Part shown: in pieces, positions 32,787 to 42,600 of the stretch
How the letters are laid out: every line of letters starts with the position of its first letter
Position numbering within the stretch: the stretch's first letter is position 1
Assembly (NCBI RefSeq): GCF_000828635.1
Contig: NZ_AP012547.1
Location: 2,728,001-2,792,000 of the forward strand
DNA from: Sulfuritalea hydrogenivorans sk43H
GTDB lineage: Bacteria; Pseudomonadota; Gammaproteobacteria; Burkholderiales; Rhodocyclaceae
Reading direction: 5' to 3'
DNA: 64,000 bases
Program-made: the position numbers and the translations under genes
The notes under the pieces: model-generated
The model's database searches: none
Told to the model about the DNA's origin: nothing
Seen by the model: only the letters and a program-made list of their open reading frames with translations

Positions 32787-35501
32787 ATGAATCGAAACAC
32801 GCGACGCGCCCATCCCGTTCGTTCACCGGCCGCCCTGGCCGCCATGCTCGCGGCGCTGTTCCTGGGCAGCGGGGCACGGGCCGAGGAAGTCGCCTTCGCC
32901 ACTGAAACCGGCCCGCTGAAAATCGAGCGCGGCGAGATTCCGCAGATGTACAAGGACGAAGTGCTGAACAACGAATACCTGGGCTTTCTGGCCCGGGCGT
33001 TTCCCGCCGGGATCCCGAAGGACCCCGTCCCCGTCGAGCGCCAGCCCTTCCTGTACCGCTACTGCGCGGCGCTGTTCGAACAGCGCGATTTCGGCCAGGC
33101 GCTGCGTTGCCTCGATGCCGTGCGCGACTCCGTGGCCGCGCACGGCGACCCCCGGCCGATAGGGGTAAAGGCCTTCTCCTGGGCGCTCGCGGCATTGGGC
33201 ATGAAGACGCAGGCGCCCGGCGCCGAATATCCACTCGCGGTTCGCGAGCCCATGCTGCGCGCCGAGATTCACATGGAACTCGGCGAGATTTCGCAGTCGG
33301 CGAAATTTGCCGGGCTGGCGATCCAGCGATGGAAGGCCATCGATGCCTCCAAGCTGCCGCCGCCGATGAGCATGGCCGGCGAAATTCCCGTGCTGCCCCG
33401 TACCCTGTGCGAATCGAGCGCGGTTTGGGGGCCGTTTTCCTGCGGCCAGCGCCTGGGCGGCGATATCGACATGACGGCCTTCGCCGCTGTCGCCTTCATC
33501 CTGAACGACGACGCCAAGCAGGCCGAGGAACTGGTGGCCTACCTGGAAAAGGCGGCCGACTCCTTCATCCTCAAGCTCGCCAGCAAGCAGTTCTGGGCCA
33601 GGACGCGCGCCGCGCTGGTGCGCATCCACATGGCGCGCAAGGACTACGCCAGCGCCCTGAAGATCGCCGACGACGAAAGCCATTTCCTGGTCGACGTGGT
33701 CAACATCGGCTGGTTCCTGTTTACCTTTTCCAAGGGCAGTACCTCCGGCGGCGACATGCTTTTCCGCACCTTGCAGAGCCAGCACACCTTGCTGACCCGC
33801 TTCCAGGTCGCCCATGCGCGCATCGAAGTGGGGCGGCTGGCCGACGCCAAGGCCTATCTCGACGAGATTCTCGGCAAGGAAGAGCTCAAGGCGCTCGCCG
33901 GAATCTACTGGGCGGCGCTCTACGACCGGGGCCGCATCGCCGAAGGGGAAGACAAGGCCGACGAGGCCATCGCCCTGTACCAGACCGCCGTCGACGAAAT
34001 CGAGCGCCAGCGATCCACCATCAACACCGAGAACGCCAAGATCGGCTTCTTCGGCGACAAGCAGGCCGTCTATCAGGCGCTGGTCCGCCTGTTGTTCCAG
34101 TCCGGGCGCCACGAAGATGCCTTCCTGGTCGGCGAGCGCTCCAAGTCGCGCGCCCTGGTCGACATGCTGGCCGGCAAGCAGGATTTCCACCTCGGCAGCA
34201 GCCAGACCGACAAGGTCCGTCTGCTGCTGGCGAAAGCCCAGGCCACCGAGGTGGCGCTGGCGCGCGATACGACGGTGGACGGCGAAGTCGTCGAGCGCAT
34301 CCGGCGCGCTCTGCCGGACACGGCCGGGAGCCAACCCGGCGACGCCGGCAAAATCCTGGCCGAGGCACGCAACTTCAAGCTGGAAGCCCGCGTGGCACTG
34401 GCCGACCAGGCGCCCGAACTTTCCTCGCTGGTGACCGTGTCGAAAATCGCCCTGGCCGAAATCCAGGGCGCCTTGCCGGCGGACCAGGCCCTCGTCAGCT
34501 ATTACCACGACGCCGCGCAGCTCTATGCGTTCATCATCGACGCCGATGGACTGCAAGCGGTGAAGCTGCGGCGCGAGGGGCTCGAAGAGGAAATCCAGGC
34601 GTTTCGCCAGGCCATCGCCGGGCGCAACGAAGGCTACGCCGTGGCGGCGAAGTCGCTCCACTTGCGCCTGATCGCTCCGCTGGCCGGTGCCATCCGCCAC
34701 CAGAGGCTGTTGATCGCCGGCCACGGCGCGCTGCACTACCTGCCCTTCGCCGCCCTGCACGACGGCGAGCACTTTTTGCTCGACCGTTACGAATTGTCCT
34801 TCCTGCCCAGCGCCTCGACCCTGAAGTTCATCGGCCGGATCGACGCCTCGGGCAAGCCGGGAACGGTGCTCGCCTTCGGCAATCCCGATCTTGGCGACCC
34901 CCGCTACGACCTGGCGTTCGCGGAGCGCGAAGCGCGGGAAGTCTCCGCGCTGTTCCCCGACTCGGCGCTGTTCGTCCGCCGCGACGCCAGCAAGCGCAGC
35001 CTGCTTGAGTTCGGCACCGGGTTCCGCTACCTGCACTTCGCCACCCACGGCAAGTTCGATGCCGCCAACCCGCTCGGCTCGGCGCTGCTGCTGGCCACCG
35101 ACTCGGCCGGCAACGAACGGGACCGGCTCACCATCGGCGAGCTGTATTCGATGCGGCTCGACGCCGACCTCGTCACGCTGAGCGCCTGCGAGACCGGGCT
35201 GGGCAAGGTGGCGAACGGCGACGACGTGGTTGGGCTGGTACGCGGTTTCCTTTACGCCGGGGCGAACCAGATCGTCTCGACGCTGTGGGAAATCGACGAC
35301 GAAGCCACGTCGTCCCTGATGACCGACTTCTACGCAAAACTCAAGGCCGGAACGAACAAGACCCGGGCGCTGCGCGAGGCCCAGCTTGCGGCGCGCGCGA
35401 AGTATCCTCACCCGGCGTACTGGGCGGCGTTCCAGATCACCGGGGAGCCGGCGCGGAGAGCCGCGACGCCGGCGCCCGGCGCGAAACGGAGGACGAATTG
35501 A
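32787..35501 (+). CDS. Exported CHAT-domain (caspase-like) protease, CHAT1
   Basis: A 904-residue protein with a signal peptide (AALAAMLAALFLGSGARA). Residues about 60-480 are helical and TPR-like (DKADEAIALYQTAVDEI). The C-terminal CHAT domain shows YLHFATHGKFD (catalytic His754) and LVTLSACETGLG (catalytic Cys801), then VRGFLYAGANQIVSTLWEI. Known CHAT proteins are caspase-clan cysteine proteases, often in regulated cell-death or defence contexts; those are mostly cytoplasmic, whereas this one appears exported. It starts 48 bp after mutL, and its stop codon touches a second copy of the mutL 3' end. No obvious partner gene is adjacent except a second CHAT gene facing it. Confidence 0.9.
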   Translation: MNRNTRRAHPVRSPAALAAMLAALFLGSGARAEEVAFATETGPLKIERGEIPQMYKDEVLNNEYLGFLARAFPAGIPKDPVPVERQPFLYRYCAALFEQRDFGQALRCLDAVRDSVAAHGDPRPIGVKAFSWALAALGMKTQAPGAEYPLAVREPMLRAEIHMELGEISQSAKFAGLAIQRWKAIDASKLPPPMSMAGEIPVLPRTLCESSAVWGPFSCGQRLGGDIDMTAFAAVAFILNDDAKQAEELVAYLEKAADSFILKLASKQFWARTRAALVRIHMARKDYASALKIADDESHFLVDVVNIGWFLFTFSKGSTSGGDMLFRTLQSQHTLLTRFQVAHARIEVGRLADAKAYLDEILGKEELKALAGIYWAALYDRGRIAEGEDKADEAIALYQTAVDEIERQRSTINTENAKIGFFGDKQAVYQALVRLLFQSGRHEDAFLVGERSKSRALVDMLAGKQDFHLGSSQTDKVRLLLAKAQATEVALARDTTVDGEVVERIRRALPDTAGSQPGDAGKILAEARNFKLEARVALADQAPELSSLVTVSKIALAEIQGALPADQALVSYYHDAAQLYAFIIDADGLQAVKLRREGLEEEIQAFRQAIAGRNEGYAVAAKSLHLRLIAPLAGAIRHQRLLIAGHGALHYLPFAALHDGEHFLLDRYELSFLPSASTLKFIGRIDASGKPGTVLAFGNPDLGDPRYDLAFAEREAREVSALFPDSALFVRRDASKRSLLEFGTGFRYLHFATHGKFDAANPLGSALLLATDSAGNERDRLTIGELYSMRLDADLVTLSACETGLGKVANGDDVVGLVRGFLYAGANQIVSTLWEIDDEATSSLMTDFYAKLKAGTNKTRALREAQLAARAKYPHPAYWAAFQITGEPARRAATPAPGAKRRTN

Positions 35502-35502
35502 A

Positions 35503-35559
35503 CTGGGTTCAGTTGTCGATGGCGGAGCTCGACCGGCTCTTCATGCGCGGCCGCTGAGC
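35503..35559 (+). repeat. Direct repeat B: second copy of the mutL 3' end
   Basis: Two mismatches against repeat A. The copy begins right after the CHAT1 stop codon and still ends with the mutL stop. It has no start codon or domain of its own and is a duplication scar. Confidence 0.9.
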
Positions 35560-35675
35560 AGCGGCCGTTTCATCCCCCAAATCGCCATCGGCAAGAAACC
35601 GATGGGTTGAGAGCCGCGCGGACTTCTGAGATACTGGGTCTTTGTAACTTGCGACTGTGACGGAAGGCGACGACC

Positions 35676-36011
35676 ATGGCGAATGCAGCGTATTCGAGGT
35701 TTCCAGCCAGCAGTCGGGCCGACGCTCCGGACTGCGGCCCCTTCGATGCTGAAGGCATCGAGGAGGTGATCGGCATGCTGAAGTCAATGGCCGAAGGAAC
35801 CGGTGAGGCCTGCGCCAAGGGCGAGTTGAATCGTCTGGCATCGAGTCAGCTGCATCGTTTGGAATGGATACTATGCCAGCGGACAGGCCACGCTTGTGCA
35901 AGGGCAACCGAGTTGCGAGCCCGATGCGCCAAGAGGCAGCAGTGCTTGCGGAACGAAACGAGCATCCCCAGGCGCGGATCGAGCGCAAGGGGCGAACCGA
36001 TTACTGATTGA
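35676..36011 (+). CDS. Doubtful 111-aa ORF between the CHAT genes
   Basis: The 494-bp gap after repeat B contains a 7-bp hairpin (35585-35605, no T run) and this ORF. The start follows a GGAAGG sequence at about 10 nt. Residues 1-70 have a plausible globular composition (EGIEEVIGMLKSMAEGTGEACAKGELNRLASSQLHRLEWIL), while the end is arginine-rich and may be out of frame. I recognise no family. It could be a small real gene, or the remnant of one with a frameshift near its end. Confidence 0.3.
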   Translation: MANAAYSRFPASSRADAPDCGPFDAEGIEEVIGMLKSMAEGTGEACAKGELNRLASSQLHRLEWILCQRTGHACARATELRARCAKRQQCLRNETSIPRRGSSARGEPITD

Positions 36012-36053
36012 CCGGTTTTAGGTCGCCACGCCGGTGGCGGCAAAACGGGGGCC

Positions 36054-39000
36054 CTACCGCCCCGGATCGCCGTACAGCGCATACGGCGCCCAGAACGCGG
36101 GATGCGCGTATGAGAATTCCGCCTTGCCGCGGCCGTCCAGCGACACACCCTTGTCGATGACTTCCAGCATGGCCTGCTGCAGCGCCTTGGCGCGGGTCAG
36201 CTTGCCGTCTTTGGCGTAGTGCTGGAACACATGCGTCACCAGCTCCCGCGCCGAAACGGTTTCCACCGGCCAGTGGGTGGCCAGCACGGCGCGGGCACCG
36301 GCATAGAAGAATCCGCGACCCAAACCGGAGACGGCTTCGGCACCGCTGCCATCCGCTGCCGCCGTGTTGCAGGCGGAGAGCACCACCAGGTCGGCGCTCA
36401 GCGATAGCTTGAGAATGTCCTCCAGCTTCAGCAGGCCGTCATGGATGTCTCGACCGGGCTGGGGTGCCAGCGCCAGCGCCGGCTGATCGAGGCCCGGCAG
36501 ATCGCCGGCGATCAGGCCGTGGGTAGCGAAGGCGACCACGCGATGTTTCTGCATATCCGCCCGCAGCGCGTTCGCGCGGCTGGCCTGGGCGCCGAAGAAG
36601 GTGTGCGTGGGGATGTCGGCGCCCAGTGCGGTGCCGATGGCAAGAATTTCGTCGCGCGTGTCCGGCAGCGGCGTCAGCATTGGCGTTCCGGGCTGGGCCG
36701 GAGGCGCCGGCGGAATCGCGTCGGCGCTGGTGAGGTTCTCGTCCCATACCGGGGCGTGGCTGATCTTGAGGTTACGGGTGCCGCGCGCCACTTCTCCGGC
36801 GCCGCGATTTCCTCCGGGACCCGACGCCGCCTTTTCGGCACTCGCGCCGAAGTCCGGATCGCCGAAGCCGATGAAGGGGTCGCGCTGTCCCATGATCGCG
36901 GGCAGCGAACGCAATGTCACCAGCGCACTGATCGAGGGCGCGTAGGCGATGGCGACCTTGCGCGCCAGCCAGGGTGTCTGGCGGAACTGCGCCAGCGGCG
37001 GTCCGGCCGGCGCCGCGCCCGGCGCGACGTTTGCCGTCGGCAAGAGAGAAAATGGAATCTGGCCCAGGGATTCATTGGCCACTACCAGCAGCGTGTCGGC
37101 CTTGCCCCACGCCGCCTGAACCGGGGCCAGCAGTTCCTGGTACAGCGCCGATGCGGCTTCCAGGTCGAAGCGCATCTGCTCCGGCCCGACGCCGCCGAGC
37201 TCGACCGACGCGCGCAGGCGTTTGACCATGCCGCCCACCCAGTCCGCCGTCCTCGGGCTGAAGTGGAAATGCAGGGCGCCGTCCTTGCCCGTCGCCCAGA
37301 CATAGCTGCCGCCCGGCGTGACATAGACCGACAGCAGCGCTTCATTGGGCCGCAGCGCCTTGCGCGCTGTAGCCATATCTGCCGGACGCGGGTTGACCAG
37401 TGCGTCGTACTGCGGAAACTGGCGGCGAATCTCGGCCAGATCGCTTTGCTGTTCCTTTTGCAGGGTGGCAATGCGGGACTCCATGGTCGCGATCACCGCG
37501 GGCAGTTGCCGGTCCGGCGGCGCCGAGCGCTGGCTGATCAGATTCTTGTAGACCGCTTCGAGTTCATCGTCGGCATCCTGGACCTTCTTGATCCGCGCAC
37601 CGAGTTCGGAACTGCCGGCCGCCGCGCGCAGAGCCGACCCGGTGACTGCCTTCTGCACGCTCTGCCAGCGCGCCACGTCGGCGACGCGGAAGGCTTCCGC
37701 GATGTCTTTCTGGTTATTCGTGCCCTTCTTGCCGACCAGTACATTGAGATATTCGTTGAGAATCACACGCAAGCGTCGTGCGCGCGCGGCGCTGGTCTGC
37801 TGCTTGCCGACCAGCTTCGCCGGATCGACCAGCACGCCCACGGCACGCTCGAATTCGCGTCGAGCGTCGCCGAGGCGACCATTGCGGTGCAAAGCCATGG
37901 CTCGGAAAGCGCGCGCCTCCGCCGTGAAGTAATGGTCCGCGCCGTAATACCGGATACCATTCTGCAACAGCTTGTCGCCGTCACGCAGTGCTTCGGCATT
38001 GCGCCCGACGGTGATATAGGCGCGCAACGAGTTCAGCGTGGCGACGGTGTAGCCCTCTTCCAGCCGGCTGTCATCGCTCACCACCTTGCGCACTTCGTCG
38101 AATAGCGCCACCGCCTCGGCGCTGCGCCCATTCACCGCCAGCATGTTGGCCTGCAGGATTCGGGCATGCAAACGCTCCTGACTGACACGAGCCAGCCCTG
38201 CCTCGGCCAGGGATTGATCCGCCCAACCGGCCAGCACCAAGGCCTCGGCAAAGCGGCCGCGCTGGATGAAAGTGGCACACAGCCCGGAAAGGGCATCGCC
38301 AGTTACGCGCGAGTTGCGGCCGTTGCGCTTGAGTGAGGCCTTGAGCACTTCCCGCTGCAGGAGTTCGGCCTCGTCCAGCCGCTGCTGATCGAGATAAACC
38401 TTCGCCAGGGCCAGTCGAGCCAATTCCACCATGTTCTCGACACGCTCGACAGGCATGGCCCACATGCCCTGGGTGCGACGCGCCTCGTTGTTCTTTACCT
38501 CGGCCTCGACCTGGCGGATAGCCGCCGTATAGGCGCGCTCGGCCTCGTCGAGGCGCCCCTGACGCCGCAGCCATTGTCCTCGAGCACGCTCAATGAACTG
38601 CGACCAGTTGGAGAAAAGCAGCGAAAGGCGCCGTCGGCTGCGCAGCGTGCGAAACACATTCTCCGCGTTGTCGATGGCCGTCTTGGCGCGATCGAGATCT
38701 CCCATCAGCGTGTACATCGTGGCGATATGGAAGTTCACCCCGATCATCCTGCCGTTTGGAATCCCCTTCTCCTCTTCCAGTATCTTTTCGAAAGCATTCA
38801 GCGAGGCGCCGATGCCGCGCCCGCTGCGCAAGGCGAATGCATGGTCTTGACGCATGCGCCGATAGGAGCCGACCTCGTTGCCGCTGCCGGACGAATCCAA
38901 CGGCTTGGCATACTCAAGTCCCTTTTCCAGCGATGCCATCCAGGCTTCGGTCTCGCCCAATTCTTCAGCGGCTATCGCCCGCCGGTGCCAGGCCAGAGCC

Positions 39001-39281
39001 AGTTCCGCCGGGGCGGCCGAGTCGGGAATCGGCCTCTCCAGCTCGGTGCGCAGTTCCTGCACCTTTGCTGGATCGGGCTTGTAGCTTTGCAGCAGCAACA
39101 CGAGGTCGGCAATGGTGGCGGGGGGCGGCTTCGATGCATCGACTATCGGACCGGTGGACAGTGGAGCGGTCGCCGGCTCTTCATCGGCCGCCGGCGCCTT
39201 GTCCGCCTTGAGATTTCGGACCTGGGCCGACGACGTGACGACCGTGAGTCCCAGCAATACAGCAAATAGTTGCTTCCGCAT
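36054..39281 (-). CDS. Exported CHAT-domain (caspase-like) protein with TPR region, CHAT2
   Basis: A 1075-residue protein with a signal peptide (MRKQLFAVLLGLTVVTSSAQ) and a long TPR-like helical region (residues about 90-560; AYTAAIRQVEAEV, AFRAMALHRNGRLGDARREFERA). The C-terminal CHAT domain contains VVAFATHGLIAG (His921) and LVVLSACNTAAADG (Cys971), then SGLGRGFFYAGARAVLATHW. The start 39281 follows GGGGAGG. It is convergent with CHAT1 and only distantly similar to it. Both genes lie between mutL and miaA. Export of both suggests an envelope function such as processing of a periplasmic substrate; this is inference. Confidence 0.9.
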   Translation of the reverse strand: MRKQLFAVLLGLTVVTSSAQVRNLKADKAPAADEEPATAPLSTGPIVDASKPPPATIADLVLLLQSYKPDPAKVQELRTELERPIPDSAAPAELALAWHRRAIAAEELGETEAWMASLEKGLEYAKPLDSSGSGNEVGSYRRMRQDHAFALRSGRGIGASLNAFEKILEEEKGIPNGRMIGVNFHIATMYTLMGDLDRAKTAIDNAENVFRTLRSRRRLSLLFSNWSQFIERARGQWLRRQGRLDEAERAYTAAIRQVEAEVKNNEARRTQGMWAMPVERVENMVELARLALAKVYLDQQRLDEAELLQREVLKASLKRNGRNSRVTGDALSGLCATFIQRGRFAEALVLAGWADQSLAEAGLARVSQERLHARILQANMLAVNGRSAEAVALFDEVRKVVSDDSRLEEGYTVATLNSLRAYITVGRNAEALRDGDKLLQNGIRYYGADHYFTAEARAFRAMALHRNGRLGDARREFERAVGVLVDPAKLVGKQQTSAARARRLRVILNEYLNVLVGKKGTNNQKDIAEAFRVADVARWQSVQKAVTGSALRAAAGSSELGARIKKVQDADDELEAVYKNLISQRSAPPDRQLPAVIATMESRIATLQKEQQSDLAEIRRQFPQYDALVNPRPADMATARKALRPNEALLSVYVTPGGSYVWATGKDGALHFHFSPRTADWVGGMVKRLRASVELGGVGPEQMRFDLEAASALYQELLAPVQAAWGKADTLLVVANESLGQIPFSLLPTANVAPGAAPAGPPLAQFRQTPWLARKVAIAYAPSISALVTLRSLPAIMGQRDPFIGFGDPDFGASAEKAASGPGGNRGAGEVARGTRNLKISHAPVWDENLTSADAIPPAPPAQPGTPMLTPLPDTRDEILAIGTALGADIPTHTFFGAQASRANALRADMQKHRVVAFATHGLIAGDLPGLDQPALALAPQPGRDIHDGLLKLEDILKLSLSADLVVLSACNTAAADGSGAEAVSGLGRGFFYAGARAVLATHWPVETVSARELVTHVFQHYAKDGKLTRAKALQQAMLEVIDKGVSLDGRGKAEFSYAHPAFWAPYALYGDPGR

Positions 39282-39368
39282 TTCGCCTCCCCTGTTCGCA
39301 ATGGCGCCGACGCAACGTATCATTCGAAGCCGTAAGTCTATCGCGCCGCTCCCTTGCCTTCCAGTTCG

Positions 39369-40304
39369 ATGCAACTGCCCCCCGCTATCCTCCTGATCGG
39401 CCCCACCGCCAGCGGCAAGACCGCGCTGGCCTTCGAACTGGCGACGCGCCTGCCCTGCGACATCGTCAGCGTCGATTCGGCGCAGGTTTTCCGCGACATG
39501 GACATCGGTACCGCCAAGCCCGACGCGGCGACGCTGGCGCGCTTTCCGCACCGGCTGATCGACCTGATCACGCCTGAGGAGCGCTACTCGGCGGCGGCTT
39601 TCCGCAGCGACGCGTTGCGCGAAATGGCGGCCATCACGGCGGCCGGGCGCATTCCGCTGCTGGTTGGCGGCACCATGCTCTATGTCAAGGCCTTGCGCGA
39701 GGGGCTGGCCGACCTGCCGCAGGCCGACGCAACGCTGCGCGCCACCATCGATGCGGAAGCCGCCGAGCACGGCTGGCCGGCCCTGCATGAAGAGCTGGCG
39801 CGGTTCGATCCGGAAACCGCGGCACGACTCAAGCCCAATGATGCCCAGCGCATCCAGCGCGCCGTCGAAGTGCTGCGCCTTTCCGGCCGCACCCTGGGCA
39901 GTTTCTTTGCCGAACAGAAGACCGCCGCGCCGCCCTTTCGCATCCTGACCCTGGCGCTGGTGCCGGGCGATCGCGGCGTGCTGCACCAGCGCATCGGCGA
40001 ACGCTTCGACGCGATGCTGGCCGCCGGTCTGGTCGATGAAGTGAAGATGCTGCGCGGGAAGTACCGGCTCGATGCCGGCCTGCCGTCGATGCGCTGCGTC
40101 GGCTATCGCCAGGCGTGGGAAATGCTTGAGGGGCGGATTCCGCTTGCCGAACTGCGCGATCGCGGCGTGTTCGCCACGCGCCAGTTCGCCAAGCGGCAAC
40201 TGACCTGGCTGAAGGACATGGATGACTTGCAGATCATCGATCCGCTGGCGACAGACCCCATGGCTGCGGTATTCGCAGCGGTTGACACCCACCTCGCGCC
40301 CTGA
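39369..40304 (+). CDS. miaA: tRNA dimethylallyltransferase MiaA
   Basis: A 311-residue enzyme that transfers a dimethylallyl group to A37 of tRNAs reading codons that start with U. The P-loop GPTASGKT lies at residues 11-18, SVDSAQVFRDMDIGTAKP near 36, LVGGTMLYVKAL near 102, and the C-terminal RCVGYRQAWEML and FATRQFAKRQLTWLKD are typical. ATG 39369 is used (TTG 39354 is possible). In relatives miaA follows mutL closely; here CHAT genes separate them. The stop codon TGA abuts a dispersed-repeat copy. Confidence 0.96.
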   Translation: MQLPPAILLIGPTASGKTALAFELATRLPCDIVSVDSAQVFRDMDIGTAKPDAATLARFPHRLIDLITPEERYSAAAFRSDALREMAAITAAGRIPLLVGGTMLYVKALREGLADLPQADATLRATIDAEAAEHGWPALHEELARFDPETAARLKPNDAQRIQRAVEVLRLSGRTLGSFFAEQKTAAPPFRILTLALVPGDRGVLHQRIGERFDAMLAAGLVDEVKMLRGKYRLDAGLPSMRCVGYRQAWEMLEGRIPLAELRDRGVFATRQFAKRQLTWLKDMDDLQIIDPLATDPMAAVFAAVDTHLAP

Positions 40305-40330
40305 AAAGTCGGCGCTGGCGCTACGGCGAT
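40304..40330 (+). repeat. Dispersed 24-bp repeat between miaA and purM
   Basis: AAAGTCGGCGCTGG then CGCTACGGCGAT fills the whole gap between the convergent miaA and purM stop codons, so one or both native gene ends may have been altered by it. Confidence 0.75.
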
Positions 40331-41379
40331 CAGACCACCACGGTCTGCGCCTGCCCTTCGCCGCGCGCCTCGATCCGTCCGATGTGATGCACGGTCTCGC
40401 CCGCCGCGGCGAGCAACTGCATCGCCACGCCGGCATCGGCCTCGGCGACGATCACCACCATGCCGATGCCGCAGTTGAAGACGCGATGCATTTCGGCGTC
40501 GGCCACCTGGCCTTCCTGTTGCAGCCACCGGAACAACGGCGGCAGGGTCCAGTGCTTGCGCTCGATGATCGCGGTCAGGTGATCGCCCAGCACGCGCGGA
40601 ATGTTCTCGGTCAGCCCGCCGCCGGTGATATGCGCCATGCCCTTGACATGGATCGCCTGCATCAGTGCCAGCAGCGGCTTGACGTAAATTCGTGTCGGCG
40701 CCATCACGGCGTCGGCCAGTGGCACGCCGCCCATGTCCATCGTCAGGTCGGGTTTGGCGCGCTCGATGATCTTGCGAATCAGCGAATAGCCGTTGGAGTG
40801 CGCGCCGGACGAGGCCAGGCCGAGCACCACGTCGCCCGGCCGGATCGATTTGCCGTCGATGATCGCCGACTTTTCCACGGCGCCGACGGCGAAGCCGGCG
40901 AGGTCGTATTCGCCGTCCGGATACATGCTGGGCATTTCCGCCGTCTCGCCGCCGATCAGCGCGCAGCCGGCGAGTTCGCACCCCTTGGCGATGCCTTCGA
41001 CCACCGTCGCCGCCGTATTCACGTCGAGCCGGCCGCAGGCGAAGTAGTCGAGGAAGAACAGCGGTTCGGCGCCCTGCACCAGGATGTCATTGACGCTCAT
41101 CGCAACGAGGTCCTGGCCGACCGTGTCGTGGCGGTTCCACTGGAAGGCCAGCTTGAGCTTGGTGCCGACGCCGTCGGTGCCGGACACCAGCACCGGCTCG
41201 CGGTACTTCTTCGAAATCTCGAACAGTGCGCCGAAGCCGCCGATGCCGGCCAGCACTTCCGGGCGCATGGTGCGCTTCGCCGCCGGCTTGATGCGCTCGA
41301 CCAGGGCATCGCCGGCATCGATATCGACTCCCGCATCGCGGTAGGTGAGCGGGGACGGAGAGGCGGTAGAAGCAGTCAA
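40330..41379 (-). CDS. purM: Phosphoribosylformylglycinamidine cyclo-ligase PurM
   Basis: A 349-residue AIR synthetase of purine biosynthesis. Typical motifs are [73 protein letters not shown] and [16 protein letters not shown]. No ATG fits the N-terminus; TTG 41379, with AAGGA 8 nt upstream, gives the family length and start. A TAAAAT -10 box lies about 100 bp upstream, in the gap before the divergent permease gene. It is transcribed alone, towards miaA. Confidence 0.95.
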   Translation of the reverse strand: MTASTASPSPLTYRDAGVDIDAGDALVERIKPAAKRTMRPEVLAGIGGFGALFEISKKYREPVLVSGTDGVGTKLKLAFQWNRHDTVGQDLVAMSVNDILVQGAEPLFFLDYFACGRLDVNTAATVVEGIAKGCELAGCALIGGETAEMPSMYPDGEYDLAGFAVGAVEKSAIIDGKSIRPGDVVLGLASSGAHSNGYSLIRKIIERAKPDLTMDMGGVPLADAVMAPTRIYVKPLLALMQAIHVKGMAHITGGGLTENIPRVLGDHLTAIIERKHWTLPPLFRWLQQEGQVADAEMHRVFNCGIGMVVIVAEADAGVAMQLLAAAGETVHHIGRIEARGEGQAQTVVV

Positions 41380-41477
41380 GATGAAGTCCTTGAAAACGCA
41401 GACGGAATGAATGGCGGAAGCACGGTTTGCTGCCGGATCGGCGATAATCCGCGCTGCCCGCCACAGCGAACCCGCGA

Positions 41478-41483
41478 ATTTTA
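41478..41483 (-). promoter_or_regulatory. -10 element for purM
   Basis: The minus strand reads CCGGTAAAATTCGCG, giving a TAAAAT box about 100 bp upstream of the TTG start and so a leader of roughly 90 nt. The context is shared with the dedA promoter. No PurR-type operator was recognised. Confidence 0.45.
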
Positions 41484-41489
41484 CCGGAA

Positions 41490-42581
41490 ATGACCGCACC
41501 TCCCGAAGCCGACCACAGCGACCCCAGCGACCGCTTGCAGACCACCCTGTGGATCGCGGCCGGGCTGGCTGTGCTCGCGCTGTTCTATGCCCTGTCGCCG
41601 ATTCTCACGCCCTTCCTGCTGGCCGCGATCCTCGCCTATGTCTGCAACCCGGTAACCGACCGCCTCACGCGCTGGGGTCTGCCACGCATGCTGGCAGTGG
41701 TGCTCGTCATGCTGGCGCTGGCCGCGCTGGGGGCCGGCCTGATGCTGATCGTCCTGCCGCTGCTCTATGAAGAGGCGGCCGTCATCAGCGCAAAAATGCC
41801 CGAGGCGATGACCCTGGCCAACGAAAAACTGGCGCCCTGGCTGCGGCAGCACTTCGGCATCCGGCTGCGCTTCGATTCCGCCTCGCTGCAGAAACTCGCC
41901 GCCGGCAACTGGGACACCGTGCAGCTCGTTCTGGAGCGAATCTACAGCTCGCTCAAGATCGGCGGCGTGGCGCTGGTCGGGCTTGCCGTCAACCTGATGC
42001 TGGCCCCGGTGGTGATGTTCTACCTGCTGCTCGACTGGCAGGACATGATGGCGCGCCTCTCCGCCATCGTTCCGCGCCCCTGGCATGACAAGCTGGTCAG
42101 CGTGGCCAGCGACATCGATGTCGTGCTCTCGCAATACCTGCGCGGCCAGATCCTGGTCATGGCGATCCTCGCCGCTTACTACTGCGTCGCGCTGTGGCTG
42201 GCCGACATCCCTTCCGCGCTGTCGATCGGCGTCGTCACCGGCCTCTTGATCTTCATCCCCTATCTCGGGTTTGCCACCGGCCTGATCCTCGCGCTGCTGG
42301 TCGCCACGCTGCAGTTCGCCGGCTGGGGGCCGATCGTCGCCGTGCTGATCGTGTATGGCATCGGCCAGTTGCTGGAAGGCTTTCTGCTCACGCCATTTCT
42401 GGTCGGCGAACGCATCGGCCTGCACCCGCTGGCGGTGATTTTTGCCCTGATGGCCTTCGGCCAGCTGTTCGGCTTCTTCGGCGTCCTCGCCGCGCTGCCG
42501 GCCTCGGCGGCGCTGCTGGTCGGCCTGCGCGAAGTGCGCGCGCTGTACCTCTCCAGCCGCTTTTATCGGGGCAATGCTTGA
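41490..42581 (+). CDS. AI-2E family permease (PerM)
   Basis: A 363-residue membrane protein with about eight helices and the family features [22 protein letters not shown] (N-terminal), [27 protein letters not shown] and [16 protein letters not shown], ending in [20 protein letters not shown]. Members export diverse solutes (autoinducer-2, sodium, organic acids); the substrate here is unknown. The gene between purM and hda is a conserved betaproteobacterial neighbour. Its stop lies 19 nt before the hda start, or overlaps it if hda starts at ATG 42574. Confidence 0.9.
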   Translation: MTAPPEADHSDPSDRLQTTLWIAAGLAVLALFYALSPILTPFLLAAILAYVCNPVTDRLTRWGLPRMLAVVLVMLALAALGAGLMLIVLPLLYEEAAVISAKMPEAMTLANEKLAPWLRQHFGIRLRFDSASLQKLAAGNWDTVQLVLERIYSSLKIGGVALVGLAVNLMLAPVVMFYLLLDWQDMMARLSAIVPRPWHDKLVSVASDIDVVLSQYLRGQILVMAILAAYYCVALWLADIPSALSIGVVTGLLIFIPYLGFATGLILALLVATLQFAGWGPIVAVLIVYGIGQLLEGFLLTPFLVGERIGLHPLAVIFALMAFGQLFGFFGVLAALPASAALLVGLREVRALYLSSRFYRGNA

Positions 42582-42600
42582 AAATGCGTTTGAAAACGCG

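Noticed and set aside
32823-35411. An 862-aa open frame on the minus strand across CHAT1
   Set aside because: It is antisense to a gene with clear signal peptide and catalytic motifs. Its composition is typical of GC-rich shadow frames and it has no domain.
35285-35557. A 90-aa ORF ending in the MutL tail sequence
   Set aside because: Its N-terminal part is CHAT1 in another frame and only the end is MutL-like; it is a by-product of the duplicated mutL 3' end.
39282-40436. Upstream extension of the CHAT2 frame to 1460 residues
   Set aside because: The extension is antisense to miaA; ATG 39281 has a strong ribosome binding site and starts a signal peptide.
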